Source: Lytechinus variegatus | Lineage: Eukaryota > Echinodermata > Echinoidea > Temnopleuroida > Toxopneustidae | NCBI RefSeq assembly: GCF_018143015.1 | Contig: NC_054742.1 | Span: 59,900,853-59,964,852, forward strand | Length of the DNA stretch: 64,000 nucleotides | Reading direction: 5' to 3' | Part shown: in pieces, positions 31,848 through 45,200 of the stretch | Numbering within the stretch: the first letter of the stretch is position 1 | Layout: each line of letters opens with the position of its first letter | Program-made: the position numbers and the translations under genes | The notes under the pieces: model-generated | What the model was told of the DNA's origin: nothing | Seen by the model: the letters and a program-made list of their open reading frames with translations, nothing else | Database searches by the model: none

Positions 31848-32654
31848 ATGAGTAAGTGCGGGTTTAATGATATCACACAATTACGAGCATTCTGCTTTTT
31901 AGAGAGAATGTTACAACGGTATAATGACGTTTTAATATCAATGCTTTCAGGATTAAGGGGAGGGGTCAAAAATGTGATTACATACATTGTATCTTGGAGG
32001 GGAAAACCCCGTGATGAAGGGGTGGTGAAGGGTAGCAGACCTTTCAGGGGGAAATTTTCATACTTCAAAATTCTGCCCAGCCCTCTTTTCTTGTTTTCTA
32101 TTACAGGACCTGTGGTGTGGATCATAGGGGACTCGATAGTGTTTTGGGCACATCGCAGGGCGAAGAACACCGGCGAGGCTGACCTTGGACTTGGAACGTC
32201 GGTCCGCTGGTTGGGGAAAAGGGGGCTACGAATTGAAGGGGTAAGCGATTGGTTAGATAAGATGGGTCGGAGTGAACCAAAGCCTTCAGTAGTAGTATTG
32301 CATGTAGGAACGAATGACATTGAGGCACTGTCCAAGAAGAAGCTGGCTAGTTTGACGTATAGACTTTTTGACGCCAATAAGGACAAATTTCAAATAGTGT
32401 GGTCGGACATTTTGGAGAGGGTTTGGTACCCCGCTGGCTGTACAGGAGATCAAGGTAAATTGGACTTAAAGAGAAGGGCGGCCAATAGGTACGCCAAGGC
32501 TTTAGCTGCAAGATTTCATGGTAAAGCCATACCGCATCCATCAATATCCCATAATGACATTTCGCTGTACAGAACTGATGGCCTACATCTGGCCGATGAA
32601 GGGTTGGACAGATTTATCAGTGAGTTAAAAGTTGGTCTTTCATATCTTCGTTGA
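31848..32654 (+). CDS. Ngaro copy 1 SGNH/GDSL-type hydrolase
   Basis: SGNH hydrolases are serine esterases; some Ngaro-group retrotransposons are known to carry one, with unknown role. In the 268-residue frame, block I is WIIGDSIVFWA (Ser96), block III is HVGTNDIE (Gly154, Asn156) and block V is DGLHLADEG (Asp244, His247), so the catalytic set appears complete. The first 85 or so residues look non-conserved. TTGTTTTCTATTACAG ending at 32106 is a good 3' splice site just before the conserved core, so the real protein may start from an upstream exon. Copy 2 has the core intact too. Confidence 0.88.
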   Translation: MSKCGFNDITQLRAFCFLERMLQRYNDVLISMLSGLRGGVKNVITYIVSWRGKPRDEGVVKGSRPFRGKFSYFKILPSPLFLFSITGPVVWIIGDSIVFWAHRRAKNTGEADLGLGTSVRWLGKRGLRIEGVSDWLDKMGRSEPKPSVVVLHVGTNDIEALSKKKLASLTYRLFDANKDKFQIVWSDILERVWYPAGCTGDQGKLDLKRRAANRYAKALAARFHGKAIPHPSISHNDISLYRTDGLHLADEGLDRFISELKVGLSYLR

Positions 32655-33150
32655 GTATGTATTTATACATTTTACCTTAGTCGCTCCGGCGTGACCGACT
32701 CCAGACCGTCCGATCCGATAGTATGAATAAGGGTTTTGGCTGGTCTGGAGCCGGTTTCACCAGTGTGTCTATGCTTTCATAATGTATCATTTGTTGTTAT
32801 TTAGCTGCTCATGCATTTACGTTCAATGTATGCATGCATTAAATCATGTTGGGGTCAGTTATGGATAACCTAGATATACATTGTAATGGAGGAATGAGCA
32901 ATGTTCCCTGGTACCCCCCCCCCCCCCCTGGTAAAAGCACTAAGGATGATAACGTTGGTGAATACTAGTAGAATGATCCTGTAATGGTTGCTAAGATTTA
33001 TTGAATATCTTGGTAGATACGAGTAAAATTTTGACGTGTTTGTTGGCGGTCGATCATATATAAATAAATTATATATTCTCGTTTGGCGGTAATTTGGCAA
33101 TTAGGCCACCTGAAACACGTATTTTCCAAGAATAATTGGGTATTTCTGGT
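32655..33150 (+). other. Ngaro copy 1 3' non-coding segment
   Basis: No ORF. CCAGACCGTCCGATCCG and poly-C at about 32917-32930 are present. Shared with copy 2 at 57525-58018. Confidence 0.6.
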
Positions 33151-33720
33151 CATGCCAGGGCAGGCATGTGGATTTTAATCAATTATGTTATGTTATTATG
33201 TAAGTTGCAGGTCCCCACTCGTTACCTAGGTGAGGGGGACCTATTTGTACATACAAATGTTTGAGAACGCTGTTAAACTGAAATAATTGTGTCATGCTTA
33301 AAGTTTAATCTTAGCCTGACCTGATCTTAAAGGCGGGCAGGCTGGTCTATAGTCATGGGCATTCATATATCTCTATATGCTATATTTATGTCATCTGTAA
33401 TCCACCGATAGCTCATAATTAATAGCTGTGCTGGGATTCCGGTCCGGCTAGCAGGGAACCAGTGGGAAAACAGCCATGAATTTTAAACATTGAAGAACTT
33501 ACGAGGGGGGCCTTCTAGCCGGGGGTTTAACCCCTCTCCGAGGAGCTTATTAAACAAGGGTATCGGTTGGTTACAGACATTATCGGTATATGTATATGTG
33601 ATGATATTCATACACTGTACACAAAAAGCAGAATTGGTAAAGATGCACATTCATCTCTATTTTCATTAAAGCCACGACAAATCGCAATTCACTTGTTCTT
33701 GTTGTTTTGTTAGCCGTGAA
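33151..33720 (+). repeat. Ngaro copy 1 B1 repeat
   Basis: 570 bp, repeated as B2 at 35426-35995. It starts CATGCCAGGGCAGGCATGTG, whose first bases form a short palindrome, and ends TTAGCCGTGAA directly against A2. An ATTAAA near 33665 could serve as a polyadenylation signal. Confidence 0.9.
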
Positions 33721-34021
33721 TAATGGATTTTAAAGACGGCTTGACGATTTAAAATGATTTATTAGCGGGCTAGCAAAATACACATTTTAGTTTGTTTTGA
33801 TTTTGAAAGGGGGCGTGGTTGCCCGAGAAAGGGCTCGTGACCCGACCCGTAAAGGGCGGGGCAGCGCTTTTTGGCGCCCGCGCCAAAGAATTTGGGCACA
33901 ATGCCAGACATTTGCCGCGGTTGAGCTATGCGCGGATAAAAGTGCGGGGAATGCTTCATTTTCGTTTTGGCTTTCAATGAAGAGAGATGACGGTGCATGT
34001 GTAAAGCGTGCTTACAAAATT
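33721..34021 (+). repeat. Ngaro copy 1 A2 repeat
   Basis: 301-bp copy of A1 with the same KLF, Sp1, E2F-pair and TATA-like motifs. It directly abuts B1, giving the TAAT junction expected if a circular intermediate recombined there. Confidence 0.9.
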
Positions 34022-35425
34022 CCCACCTCCTCCCCATTACCATCCTCTAGTTATAATTAAGGGGGATGTTGACATATATATCGTGGGGGGATTCTTGCAT
34101 ATTATGGATATGGTTGTGTATTTATTGTCCTTGTGCATTCTTAATGTTATTTTGTTTATTTAGTTTTTGTTTGCAAGGAAGAAGTCAATTCGAAATTACT
34201 ATGAAGCAGGTTATGCCTCAAACGTTCATGTGAGTTGTCATAAAAATCCAAGTTATGGATGGTTATAGAAAAAATCTGGGGATTGAAATTATAATTTTCT
34301 CAGGTCATTTGAGAAGAAATGTTTATGAATTCATAATTTCTATGTATGTTTTATTTTCCTCTACCATGAGCATTATATATGAAGAAATGTTTGATAAGAT
34401 TGCATAGGCTTCATTTCAGATAAAGTTATTTCTCGGGTCTGCATCGGACTCCTTAGGAATTAGACGGAAGTATTGTCCCAATTTTTAGGCTTCTTCAAGT
34501 TCAGCCGAATGTTCAGGTCTTTAGGCGTAGTATGTTGGTATACTTATGTGAATTTGTATGGTAATTTTGTCATGGTGTATTTATTATTAATACTGCCCAC
34601 CTTTGGTATAGGAAGCAGCTCACGCATCAGTCAGATTTGAGTTATGGTTTTTAAATATCTGTTGTGTGCTGCCCGTTCAGGCAGAAATTGTGAAGAAATG
34701 ATCGTTTTGGGGAAAGATATTGAAGAAAATATTATTTAGTTTAATTGCATTGATGTATATGTTAATGACGAACACGCATTGGTCATTTACAACGAGTGAT
34801 ACTTTCGTACCTTGCTTCCCTTTGCCAGAGTATGGCCATATTAGTGAATTTCGTTTGGTGAAACAAATTTCTTTCTGAATTCAATTTCCTTTATTAAAGT
34901 TCCTTTAAGGGGCTCAATATTTTCAGTGGGATGAAAATTGGATACCTATAGTTGGCTTGAATACCAGCAGTAGTTGATCTTGGCAAAGTGTGATTAGGGG
35001 GGGGGGGGGGGTACAAGTACTTTTGCATTTATATTTTCCAGGGAAGTTGTATTTGTTGAATCTATATGATACTCTATAATGAATGGTGTATGAAGTAGTT
35101 GGAGGGTGATGGTATACTTTTCATGGTTAATTTCAGAATCTAGGCAGAGCCTAGGCTGATAGAAGAGCGTAACACGAATCCAAATTCGAGGGTGTTTGAC
35201 CTGGTCGCACACCAATCCTAACAACGATCGTCGTGCATAAGTGGGCCGTAAGGGAATTTTATCCTCCTGTCCTATTTTGGCCAGTGGGCAGGCGGGTTTT
35301 CGCCCTTACTCGTTTTTGGGAGGAGTGTTGACGCCTTGTGTGTTGTTGAAAAACAAGCAGTTGAAGTTCTGGGGGCATGATTTCAGTAAGAGGCGCATTA
35401 TTAAAGTACCTCCTTTTTTCCTTTC
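34022..35425 (+). other. Ngaro copy 1 spacer between A2 and B2
   Basis: 1404 bp with no convincing gene; poly-G at about 34997-35011. It is conserved in copy 2 (55252-56653) so it belongs to the element. The 70-codon frame at about 35241-35453 runs into B2 and is not recognised. Confidence 0.65.
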
Positions 35426-35995
35426 CATGCCAGGGCAGGCATGTGGATTTTAATCAATTATGTTATGTTATTATGTAAGTTGCAGGTCCCCACTCGTTAC
35501 CTAGGTGAGGGGGACCTATTTGTACATACAAATGTTTGAGAACGCTGTTAAACTGAAATAATTGTGTCATGCTTAAAGTTTAATCTTAGCCTGACCTGAT
35601 CTTAAAGGCGGGCAGGCTGGTCTATAGTCATGGGCATTCATATATCTCTATATGCTATATTTATGTCATCTGTAATCCACCGATAGCTCATAATTAATAG
35701 CTGTGCTGGGATTCCGGTCCGGCTAGCAGGGAACCAGTGGGAAAACAGCCATGAATTTTAAACATTGAAGAACTTACGAGGGGGGCCTTCTAGCCGGGGG
35801 TTTAACCCCTCTCCGAGGAGCTTATTAAACAAGGGTATCGGTTGGTTACAGACATTATCGGTATATGTATATGTGATGATATTCATACACTGTACACAAA
35901 AAGCAGAATTGGTAAAGATGCACATTCATCTCTATTTTCATTAAAGCCACGACAAATCGCAATTCACTTGTTCTTGTTGTTTTGTTAGCCGTGAA
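35426..35995 (+). repeat. Ngaro copy 1 B2 repeat
   Basis: 570-bp copy of B1, ending TTAGCCGTGAA then TAAT and the right flank GAAGAAATAAAAGGG. Confidence 0.9.
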
Positions 35996-35999
35996 TAAT

Positions 36000-36222
36000 G
36001 AAGAAATAAAAGGGAATACTCAAATGAAATTCGATGAATTTAAAAAAATGAACAACCCAACTAGAATGCCGGGCTGAAATGATCTAGCCCAAATAAAAAA
36101 AATAAATTAATTAGAAAATAAAATGAAATAACCAAAATAAAAGGATACAACAAATGAAACCACCGAAAATGGAATAACCGAAAAATGAACTAAATTTACC
36201 GAAACATGAAATGGAACAACCA
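36000..36222 (-). repeat. Degenerate satellite arm, reverse orientation
   Basis: It continues the left arm past Ngaro copy 1. GAAAATGGAATAACCGAAAAA and AAATGGAACAACC are reverse complements of satellite motifs. The orientation flips at about 36222, where AATCATTAAATTACTCC begins forward units. Confidence 0.7.
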
Positions 36223-39200
36223 ATCATTAAATTACTCCTATTTTTCATTTTGGGCTATTCCATTTTATTTTCTTTTGAATCATTAAATTACTTTAATTTT
36301 TCATTTTGGGCTATTCCATTTTTTTTTAGTCATTAAATTACTTCAATCATAATTGGGCGATTCCATTTTGTTTTTAATCATTAAATTACTTTTATTTTTC
36401 ATTTTGGGTTTTCCATTTTATTTGGGCGATTACATTTTGTGTTTTATTCATTAAATTAATTCAATAATATTTGGGCGATTCCATTTTGTTTTTTATCATT
36501 ATATTACTTTTATTTGGTATATTTCATTTTAATTGCGCTATTCCATTTTTTATCATTAAACAACTCCTATTTTAATTTTGGGCTATTCCATTTCATTTGG
36601 GCGATTCCATTTTGCTTTTTTATCATTAAATTGTTTCAATAATAATTGGGCGATTCCATTTTGTTTTTAATCATTGAATTGATTTTATCTTTCATTTTGG
36701 GCTATTCCATTTTATTTGGGCGATTCCATTTGGTTTTTTATCATTAAATTACCCCTTTTTTTCATTTTCGGCTATTCCAATTTAGTTGGGCGATTGCATT
36801 TTGTTTTTAATCATTAAATTGCTATTATCTTTCATTTTGGGCTATTCCATTTTATTTGGGCGATTCCATTTTGCTTTTTATCATTATATTACTTCTATTT
36901 CTATTTGGGCGATTCCATTTTGTTTTTTATCAATATATTACTTTTATTTGGTCTATTTTATTTTAATTGGGTTATTCCATTTTTTTATCCTTAAATAACC
37001 CCTAGTTTTAATTTGGGGCTGTTCCATTTCTTTTGGGCGATTCCATTTTGTTTTTTAGTCATTAAATTACTTCAATAATAATTGGGCGATTCCATTTTGC
37101 CTTTTATCATTATATTACTTCTATTTTTATTTGGGCTATTCCATTTTAGTTGGGTTATTCCATTTTGTTTTTAATCATTAAATTACTTTTATTTTTCATT
37201 TTGGGCTATTCCATTTTATTTGGGTTATTCCATTTTGTTTTTAATCATTAAATTGCTATTATCTTTCATTTTGGGCTATTCCATTTTATTTGGGCGATTC
37301 CATTTGGGTTTTTATCATTAAATTACCCCTTTTTTCATTTTCGGCTATTCCATTTTAGTTGGGTTATTCCATTTTGTTTTTAATCATTAAATTACTTTTA
37401 TTTTCATTTTGGGCTATTCCATTTTATTTGGGTTATTCCATTTTGTTTTTAATCATTAAATTGCTATTATCTTTCATTTTGGGCTATTCCATTTTATTTG
37501 GGCGATTCCATTTTGTTTTTAATCATTAAATTGCTATTATCTTTCATTTTGGGCTATTCCATTTTATTTGGGCGATTCCATTTTGTTTTTAATCATTAAA
37601 TTACTTTTGTTTTCATTTTGGGCTCTTCCATTTTAATTGGGTTATTCCATTTTTTTATCTTTAAATAACCCCTAGTTTTAATTTTAGGCTATTCCATTTC
37701 ATTTGGGCGATTCCATTTTGTTTTTAATCATTGAATTGATTTTATCTTTCATTTTGGGCTATTCCATTTTATTTGGGCGATTCCATTTGGGTTTTTATCA
37801 TTAAATTACCCCTTTTTTCATTTTCGGCTATTCCATTTTAGTTGGGTTATTCCATTTTGTTTTTAATCATTAAATTACTTTTATTTTCATTTTGGGCTAT
37901 TCCATTTTAGTTGGTTATTCCATTTTGTTTTTAATCATTAAATTGCTATTATCTTTCATTTTGGGCTATTCCATTTTATTTGGGCGATTCCATTTTGTTT
38001 TTAATCATTAAATTGCTATTATCTTTCATTTTGGGCTATTCTATTTTAGTTGGGTTATTCCATTTTGTTTTTAATCATTAAATTACATTTATTTTTCATT
38101 TTGGGCTATTCCATTTTAGTTGGGTTATTCCATTTTGTTTTTAATCATTAAATTACTATTATTTTTCATTTTGGGCTATTCCATTTTATTTGGGCGATTC
38201 CATTTTGTTTTTTATTCATTAAATTGCTATTATCTTTCATTTTGGGCTATTCCATTTTATTTGGGCGATTCCATTTTGTTTTTAATCATTAAATTGCTAT
38301 TATCTTTCATTTTGGGCTATTCCATTTTATTTGGGCGATTCCATTTTGTTTTTAATCATTAAATTACTTTTATTTTTCATTTTCGGCTATTCCATTTTAG
38401 TTGGGTTATTCCATTTTGTTTTTAATCATTAAATTACTTTTATATTTCATTTTGGGCGATTCCATTTTGTTTTTAATCATTAAATTACATTTATTTTTTA
38501 TTTTGGGCTATTCCATTTTAGTTGGGTTATTCCATTTTGTTTTTAATCATTAAATTACTATTATTTTTCATTTTGGGCTATTCCATTTTATTTGGGCGAT
38601 TCCATTTTGTTTTTAATCATTAAATTGCTATTATCTTTCATTTTGGGCTATTCCATTTTATTTGGGCGATTCCATTTTCTTTTTAATCATTAAATTGCTA
38701 TTATCTTTCATTTTGGGCTATTCCATTTTATTTGGGCGATTCCATTTTGTTTTTAATCATTAAATTGCTATTATCTTTCATTTTGGGCTATTCCATTTTA
38801 TTTGGGCGATTCCATTTTGTTTTTAATCATTAAATTACATTTATTTTTATTTTGGGCTATTACATTTTGTTTTTAATCATTAAATTACTATTATTTTTCA
38901 TTTTGGGCTATTCCATTTTATTTGGGCGATTCCATTTGGGTTTTTATCATTAAATTACCCCTTTTTTTCATTTTCGGCTATTCCATTTTAGTTGGGTTAT
39001 TCCATTTTGTTTTTAATCATTAAATTACTTTTATTTTTTATTTTGGGCTATTCCATTTTAGTTGGGTTATTCCATTTTGTTTTTAATCATTAAATTACTA
39101 TTATTTTTCATTTTGGGCTATTCCATTTCATTTTGGCGATTCCATTTTGTTTTTAATCATTAAATTGCTATTACCTTTCATTTTGGGCTATTCCATTTTA

Positions 39201-42200
39201 TTTGGGCGATTCCATTTCGTTTTTTAATCATTAAATTACTTCATTAATATTTGGACGATCCCATTTTGTTTTTTATCATTAAATTACTCCTATTTTTCAT
39301 TTTGGGCTATTCCATTTTAGTTGGGTTATTCCATTTTGTTTTTAATCATTAAATTACTATTATTTTTCATTTTGGGCTATTCCATTTCATTTGGGCGATT
39401 CCATTTTGTTTTTAATCATTAAATTGCTATTATCTTTCATTTTGGGCTATTCCATTTTATTTGGGCGATTCCATTTCGTTTTTTAATCATTAAATTACTT
39501 CATTAATATTTGGACGATCCCATTTTGTTTTTTATCATTAAATTACTCCTATCTTTCATTTTGGGCTATTCCATTTTATTTGGGCGATTCCATTTTGTTT
39601 TAAATCATTAAATTACTTTTATTTTTCATTTTCGGCTATTCCATTTTAGTTGGGTTATTCCATTTTGTTTTTAATCATTAAATTACTTTTATTTTTTATT
39701 TTGGGCTATTCCATTTTAGTTGGGTTATTCCATTTTGTTTTTAATCATTAAATTACTATTATTTTTCATTTTGGGCTATTCCATTTTATTTGGGCGATTC
39801 CATTTTGTTTTTAATCATTAAATTGCTATTATCTTTCATTTTGGGCTATTCCATTTTATTTGGGCGATTCCATTTTGCTTTTAATCATTGAATTGATTTT
39901 ATCTTTCATTTTGGGCTATTCCATTTTATTTGGGCTATTCCATTTTGTTTTTAATCATTAAATTGCTATTATCTTTCATTTTGGGCTATTCCATTTTATT
40001 TGGGCGATTCCATTTGGGTTTTTATCATTAAATTACCCCTTTTTTCATTTTCGGCTATTCCATTTTAGTTGGGTTATTCCATTTTGTTTTTAATCGTTAA
40101 ATTACTTTCATTTTCATTTTGGGCGATTCCATTTCGTTTTTATCATTAAATTACTTCTATTTTCATTTGGGCGATTCCATTTTGTCTTTATCTTTATATT
40201 ACTTTTATTTGGTCTATTCCATTTGAATTGGGTTATTCCCTTTTTTTTATCTTTAAATAACCCCTAGTTTTAATTTTAGGCTATTCCATTTCATTTGGGC
40301 GATTCCATTTTGTTTTTTTAGTCATTAAATTACTTCAATAATAATTGGGCGATTCCATTTCATTTTTAATCATTAAATTGCTATTATTCTTATTTTGGGC
40401 TATTCCATTTTAGTTGGGTTATTCCATTTTGTTTTTATTCATTAATTTACTATTATTTTTCATTTTGGGCTATTCCATTTTCTTTGGGCGATTCCATTTG
40501 TTTTTTAATCATTAAATTGCTATTATCTTTCATTTTGGGCTATTTCATTTCATTTGGGCGATTCCATTTCGTTTTTTAATCATTAAATTACTTCATGAAG
40601 ATTTGGGCGATCCCATTTTGTTTTTATCATTAAATTACTTCTATTTTCATTTGAGCGATTCCATTTTGTCTTTCATCTTTATATTACTTTTATTTGGTCT
40701 ATTCCATTTTAATTGGGTTATTCCATTTTTTTATCTTTAAATAACCACTAGTTCTAATTTTAGGCTATTCCATTTCATTTGGGCGATTCCATTTTGTTTT
40801 TAATCATTAAATTGCTATTATCTTTCATTTTGGGCTATTCCATTTTATTTGGGCGATTCCATTTCGTTTTTAATCATTAAATTACTTCATTAATATTTGG
40901 ACGATCCCATTTTGTTTTTTATCATTAAATTACTTCTATTTTTATTTGGGCGATTCCATTTCGTTTTTTAAGCATTAAATTACTTCATTAATATTTGGGC
41001 GATCCCATTTTGTTTTTTATCATTAAATTACTTCTATTTTCATTTGGGCGATTCCATTTTGTCTTTTATCATTATATTACTTTTATTTGGTCTATTCCAT
41101 TTTAATTGGGTTATTCCATTTTTTATCTTTAAATAACCCCTAGTTTTAATTTTAGGCTATTCCATTTCATTTGGGCGATTCCATTTTGTTTTTAATCATT
41201 AAATTGCTTTTATCTTTCATTTTGGGCTATTCCATTTTATTTGGGTTATTCCATTTTGTTTTTAATCATTAAATTACTTTTATTTTCATTTTGGGCTATT
41301 CCATTTTATTTGGGTTATTCCATTTTGTTTTTAATCATTAAATTACATTAATTTTTTATTTTGGGCTATTCCATTTTAGTTGGGTTATTCCATTTTGTTT
41401 TTAATCATTAAATTACTATTATTTTTCATTTTGGGCTATTCCATTTTATTTGGGCGATTCCATTTTGTTTTTAATCATTAAATTGCTATTATCTTTCATT
41501 TTGGGCTATTCCATTTTATTTGGGCGATTCCATTTTGCTTTTAATCGTGAATTACTTTTGTTTTTCATTTTGGGCTCTTCCATTTTAATTGGGTTATTCC
41601 ATTTTTTCATCTTTAAATAACCCCTAGTTTTAATTTTAGGCTATTCCATTTCATTTGGGCGATTCCATTTTGTTTTTAATCATTGAATTGATTTTATCTT
41701 TCATTTTGGGCTATTCCATTTTATTTGGGCGATTCCATTTGGGTTTTTATCATTAAATTACCCCTTTTTTCATTTTCAGCTATTCCATTTTAGTTGGGTT
41801 ATTCCATTTTGTTTTTAATCGTTAAATTACTTTATTTTCATTTTGGGCTATTCCATTTTGTTTTTAATCATTAAATTGCTATTATCTTTCATTTTGGGCT
41901 ATTCCATTTTGTTTTTAATCATTAAATTGCTATCATCTTTCATTTTGGGCTATTCCAGTTTAGTTGGGTTATTCCATTTTGTTTTTAATCGTTAAATTAC
42001 TTTTGTTTTCATTTGGGCTCTTCCATTTTAGTTGGGTTATTCCATTTTGTTTTAATCATTAAATTACTATTATTTTTCATTTTGGGCTATTCCATTTTAT
42101 TTGGGCGATTCCATTTTGTTTTTAATCATTAAATTGCTATTATCTTTCATTTTGGGCTATTCCATTTTATTTGGGCGATTCCATTTTGTTTTTAATCATT

Positions 42201-45200
42201 AAATTGCTGTTATCTTTTATTTTGGGCTATTCCATTTTATTTGGGCGATTCCATTTTGTTTTTAATCATTAAATTACTTTTATTTTTCATTTTCGGCTAT
42301 TCCATTTTGTTTTTAATCATTAAATTACTTTTATTTTTCATTTTGGGCTATTCCATTTTATTTGGGCGATTCCATTTCGTTTTTTAATCATTAAATTACT
42401 TCATTAATATTTGGACGATCCCATTTTGTTTTTTATCATTAAATTACTCCTATTTTTCATTTTGGGCTATTCCATTTCATTTGGGCGATTCCATTTTGTT
42501 TTTAATCATTAAATTGCTATTATCTTTCATTTTGGGCTATTCCATTTTATTTGGGCGATTCCATTTCGTTTTTTAATCATTAAATTACTTCATTAATATT
42601 TGGACGATCCCATTTTGTTTTTTTATCATTAAATTACTCCTATCTTTCATTTTGGGCTATTCCATTTTATTTGGGCGATTCCATTTTGCTTTTAATCATT
42701 GAATTGATTTTATCTTTCATTTTGGGCTATTCCATTTTATTTGGGCGATTCCATTTTGTTTTTAATCATTAATTGCTATTATCTTCCATTTTGGGCTTTT
42801 CCATTTTATTTGGGCGATTCCATTTGTTTTTTATAATCAAATTACCCCTTTTTTCATTTTCGGCTATTCCATTTCAGTTGGGTTATTCCATTTTGTGTTT
42901 TAATCGTTAATTACTTTCATTTTCATTTTGGGCGATTCCATTTCGTTTTTATCATTAAATTACTTCTATTTTCATTTGGCGATTCCATTTTCTCTTTATC
43001 TTTATATTACTTTTATTTGGTCTATTCCATTTGAATTGGGTTATTCCATTTTTTTATCTTTAAATAACCCCTAGTTTTAATTTTAGGCTATTCCATTTCA
43101 TTTGTGCGATTCCATTTTGTTTTTAATCATTAAATTGATTTTATCTTTCATTTTGGGCTATTCCATTTATTTGGGCGATTCCATTTCGTTTTTTAATCAT
43201 TAAATTACTTCATTCATATTTGGACGATCCCATTTTGTTTTTTATCATTAAATTACTTTTTTTTATCTGGGCGATTCCATTTCGTTTTGTAATCATTAAA
43301 TTACTTCATGAAGATTTGGGCGATCCCATTTTGTTTTTATCATTAAATTACTTCTATTTTCATTTGAGCGATTCCATTTTGTCTTTTATCTTTATATCAC
43401 TTTTATTTGGTCTATTCCATTTTAATTGGGTTATTCCATTTTTTTATCTTTAAATAACCACTAGTTTTAATTTTAGGCTATTCCATTTCATTTGGGCGAT
43501 TCCATTTTGTTTTTAATCATTAAATTGCTATTATCTTTCATTTTGGGCTATTCCATTTTATTTGGGCGATTCCATTTCGTTTTTTAATCATTAAATTACT
43601 TCATTAATATTTGGACGATCCCATTTTGTTTTTTATCATTAAATTACTTCTATTTTTATTTGGGCGATTCCATTTCGTTTTTTAAGCATTAAATTACTTC
43701 ATTAATATTTGGGCGATCCCATTTTGTTTTTTATCATTAAATTACTTCTATTTTCATTTGGGCGATTCCATTTTGTCTTTTATCATTATATTACTTTTAT
43801 TTGGTCTATTCCATTTTAATTGGGTTATTCCATTTTTTTATCTTTAAATAACCCCTAGTTTTAATTTTAGCCTATTCCATTTCATTTGGGCGATTCCATT
43901 TTGTTTTTAATCATTAAATTGATTTTATCTTTCATTTTGGGCTATTCCATTTTATTTGGGTTATTCCATTTTGTTTTTAATCGTTTAATTACTTTTATTT
44001 TCATTTTGGGCTATTCCATTTTATTTGGGTTATTCTATTTTGTTTTTAATCATTAAATTACATTATTCTTATTTTGGGCTATTCCATTTTAGTTGGGTTA
44101 TTCCATCTTTTTTTAATCATTAGTTTACTATTATTTTTCATTTTGGGCTATTCCATTTGATTTTGGCGATTCCATTTTGTTTTTAATCATTAAATTGCTA
44201 TTATCTTTCATTTTGGGCTATTGCATTTTATTTGGGCGATTCCATTTTGCTTTTAATCGTGAAATTACTTTTGTTTTTCATTTTGGGCTCTTCCATTTTA
44301 ATTGGGTTATTCCATTTTTTCATCTTTAAATAACCCCTAGTTTTAATTTTAGGCTATTCCATTTCATTTGGGCGATTCCATTTTGTTTTTAATCATTGAA
44401 TTGATTTTATCTTTCATTTTGGGCTATTCCATTTTATTTGGGCGATTCCATTTGGGTTTTTATCATTAAATTACCCCTTTTTTCATTTTCGGCTATTCCA
44501 TTTTAGTTGGGTTATTCCATTTTGTTTTTAAATCGTTAAATTACTTTTATTTTCATTTTGGGCTATTCCATTTTGTTTTTTAATCATTAAATTGCTATTA
44601 TCTTTCATTTTGGGCTATTCCATTTTGTTTTTAATCATTAAATTGCTATCATCTTTCATTTTGGGCTATTCCAGTTTAGTTGGGTTATTCCATTTTGTTT
44701 TTAATCGTTAAATTACTTTTATTTTCATTTTGGGCTATTCCATTTTAGTTGGGTTATTCCATTTTGTTTTTAATCATTAAATTGCTATTATCTTTCATTT
44801 TGGGCTATTCCATTTTATTTGGGCGATTCCATTTTGTTTTTAATCATTAAATTGCTATTATCTTTCATTTTGGGCTATTCCATTTTATTTGGGCGATTCC
44901 ATTTTGTTTTTAATCATTAAATTGCTATTATCTTTCATTTTGGGCTATTCCATTTTATTTGGGCGATTCCATTTTGTTTTAAATCATTAAATTACTTTTA
45001 TTTTTCATTTTGGGCTATTCCATTTTGTTTTTAATCGTTAAATTACTTTTATTTTCATTTGGGCTATTCCATTTTATTTGGGCGATGCCAAGTCGTTTTT
45101 TAATCATTAAATTACTTCATTAATATTTGGACGATCCCATTTGTTTTTTTATCATTAAATTACTCCTATCTTTCATTTTGGGCTATTCCATTTCATTTGG

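Larger units (their letters stand above)
26704..35999 (+). mobile_element. Ngaro-type tyrosine-recombinase retrotransposon, copy 1
   Basis: The layout is A1 (26704-27004), gag, RT-RNase H, tyrosine recombinase, SGNH hydrolase, B1 (33151-33720), A2 (33721-34021), a 1.4-kb spacer and B2 (35426-35995), about 9.3 kb in all. Split direct repeats with B1 abutting A2, a YR instead of an integrase, and no LTR, protease or DDE integrase define Ngaro within the DIRS order. TAAT occurs at the left end (26704-26707), at the B1/A2 join (33721-33724) and after B2 (35996-35999), consistent with a shared crossover core. The flanks on both sides are the same kind of degenerate reverse satellite, so this is a single clean insertion. 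It has one-base breaks in pol and in YR. Confidence 0.93.

Noticed and set aside
26704..35999. LTR retrotransposon or endogenous retrovirus
   Set aside because: There is no LTR pair at the two ends, no protease, envelope or DDE integrase. The repeats are split A/B direct repeats and the integration enzyme is a tyrosine recombinase.
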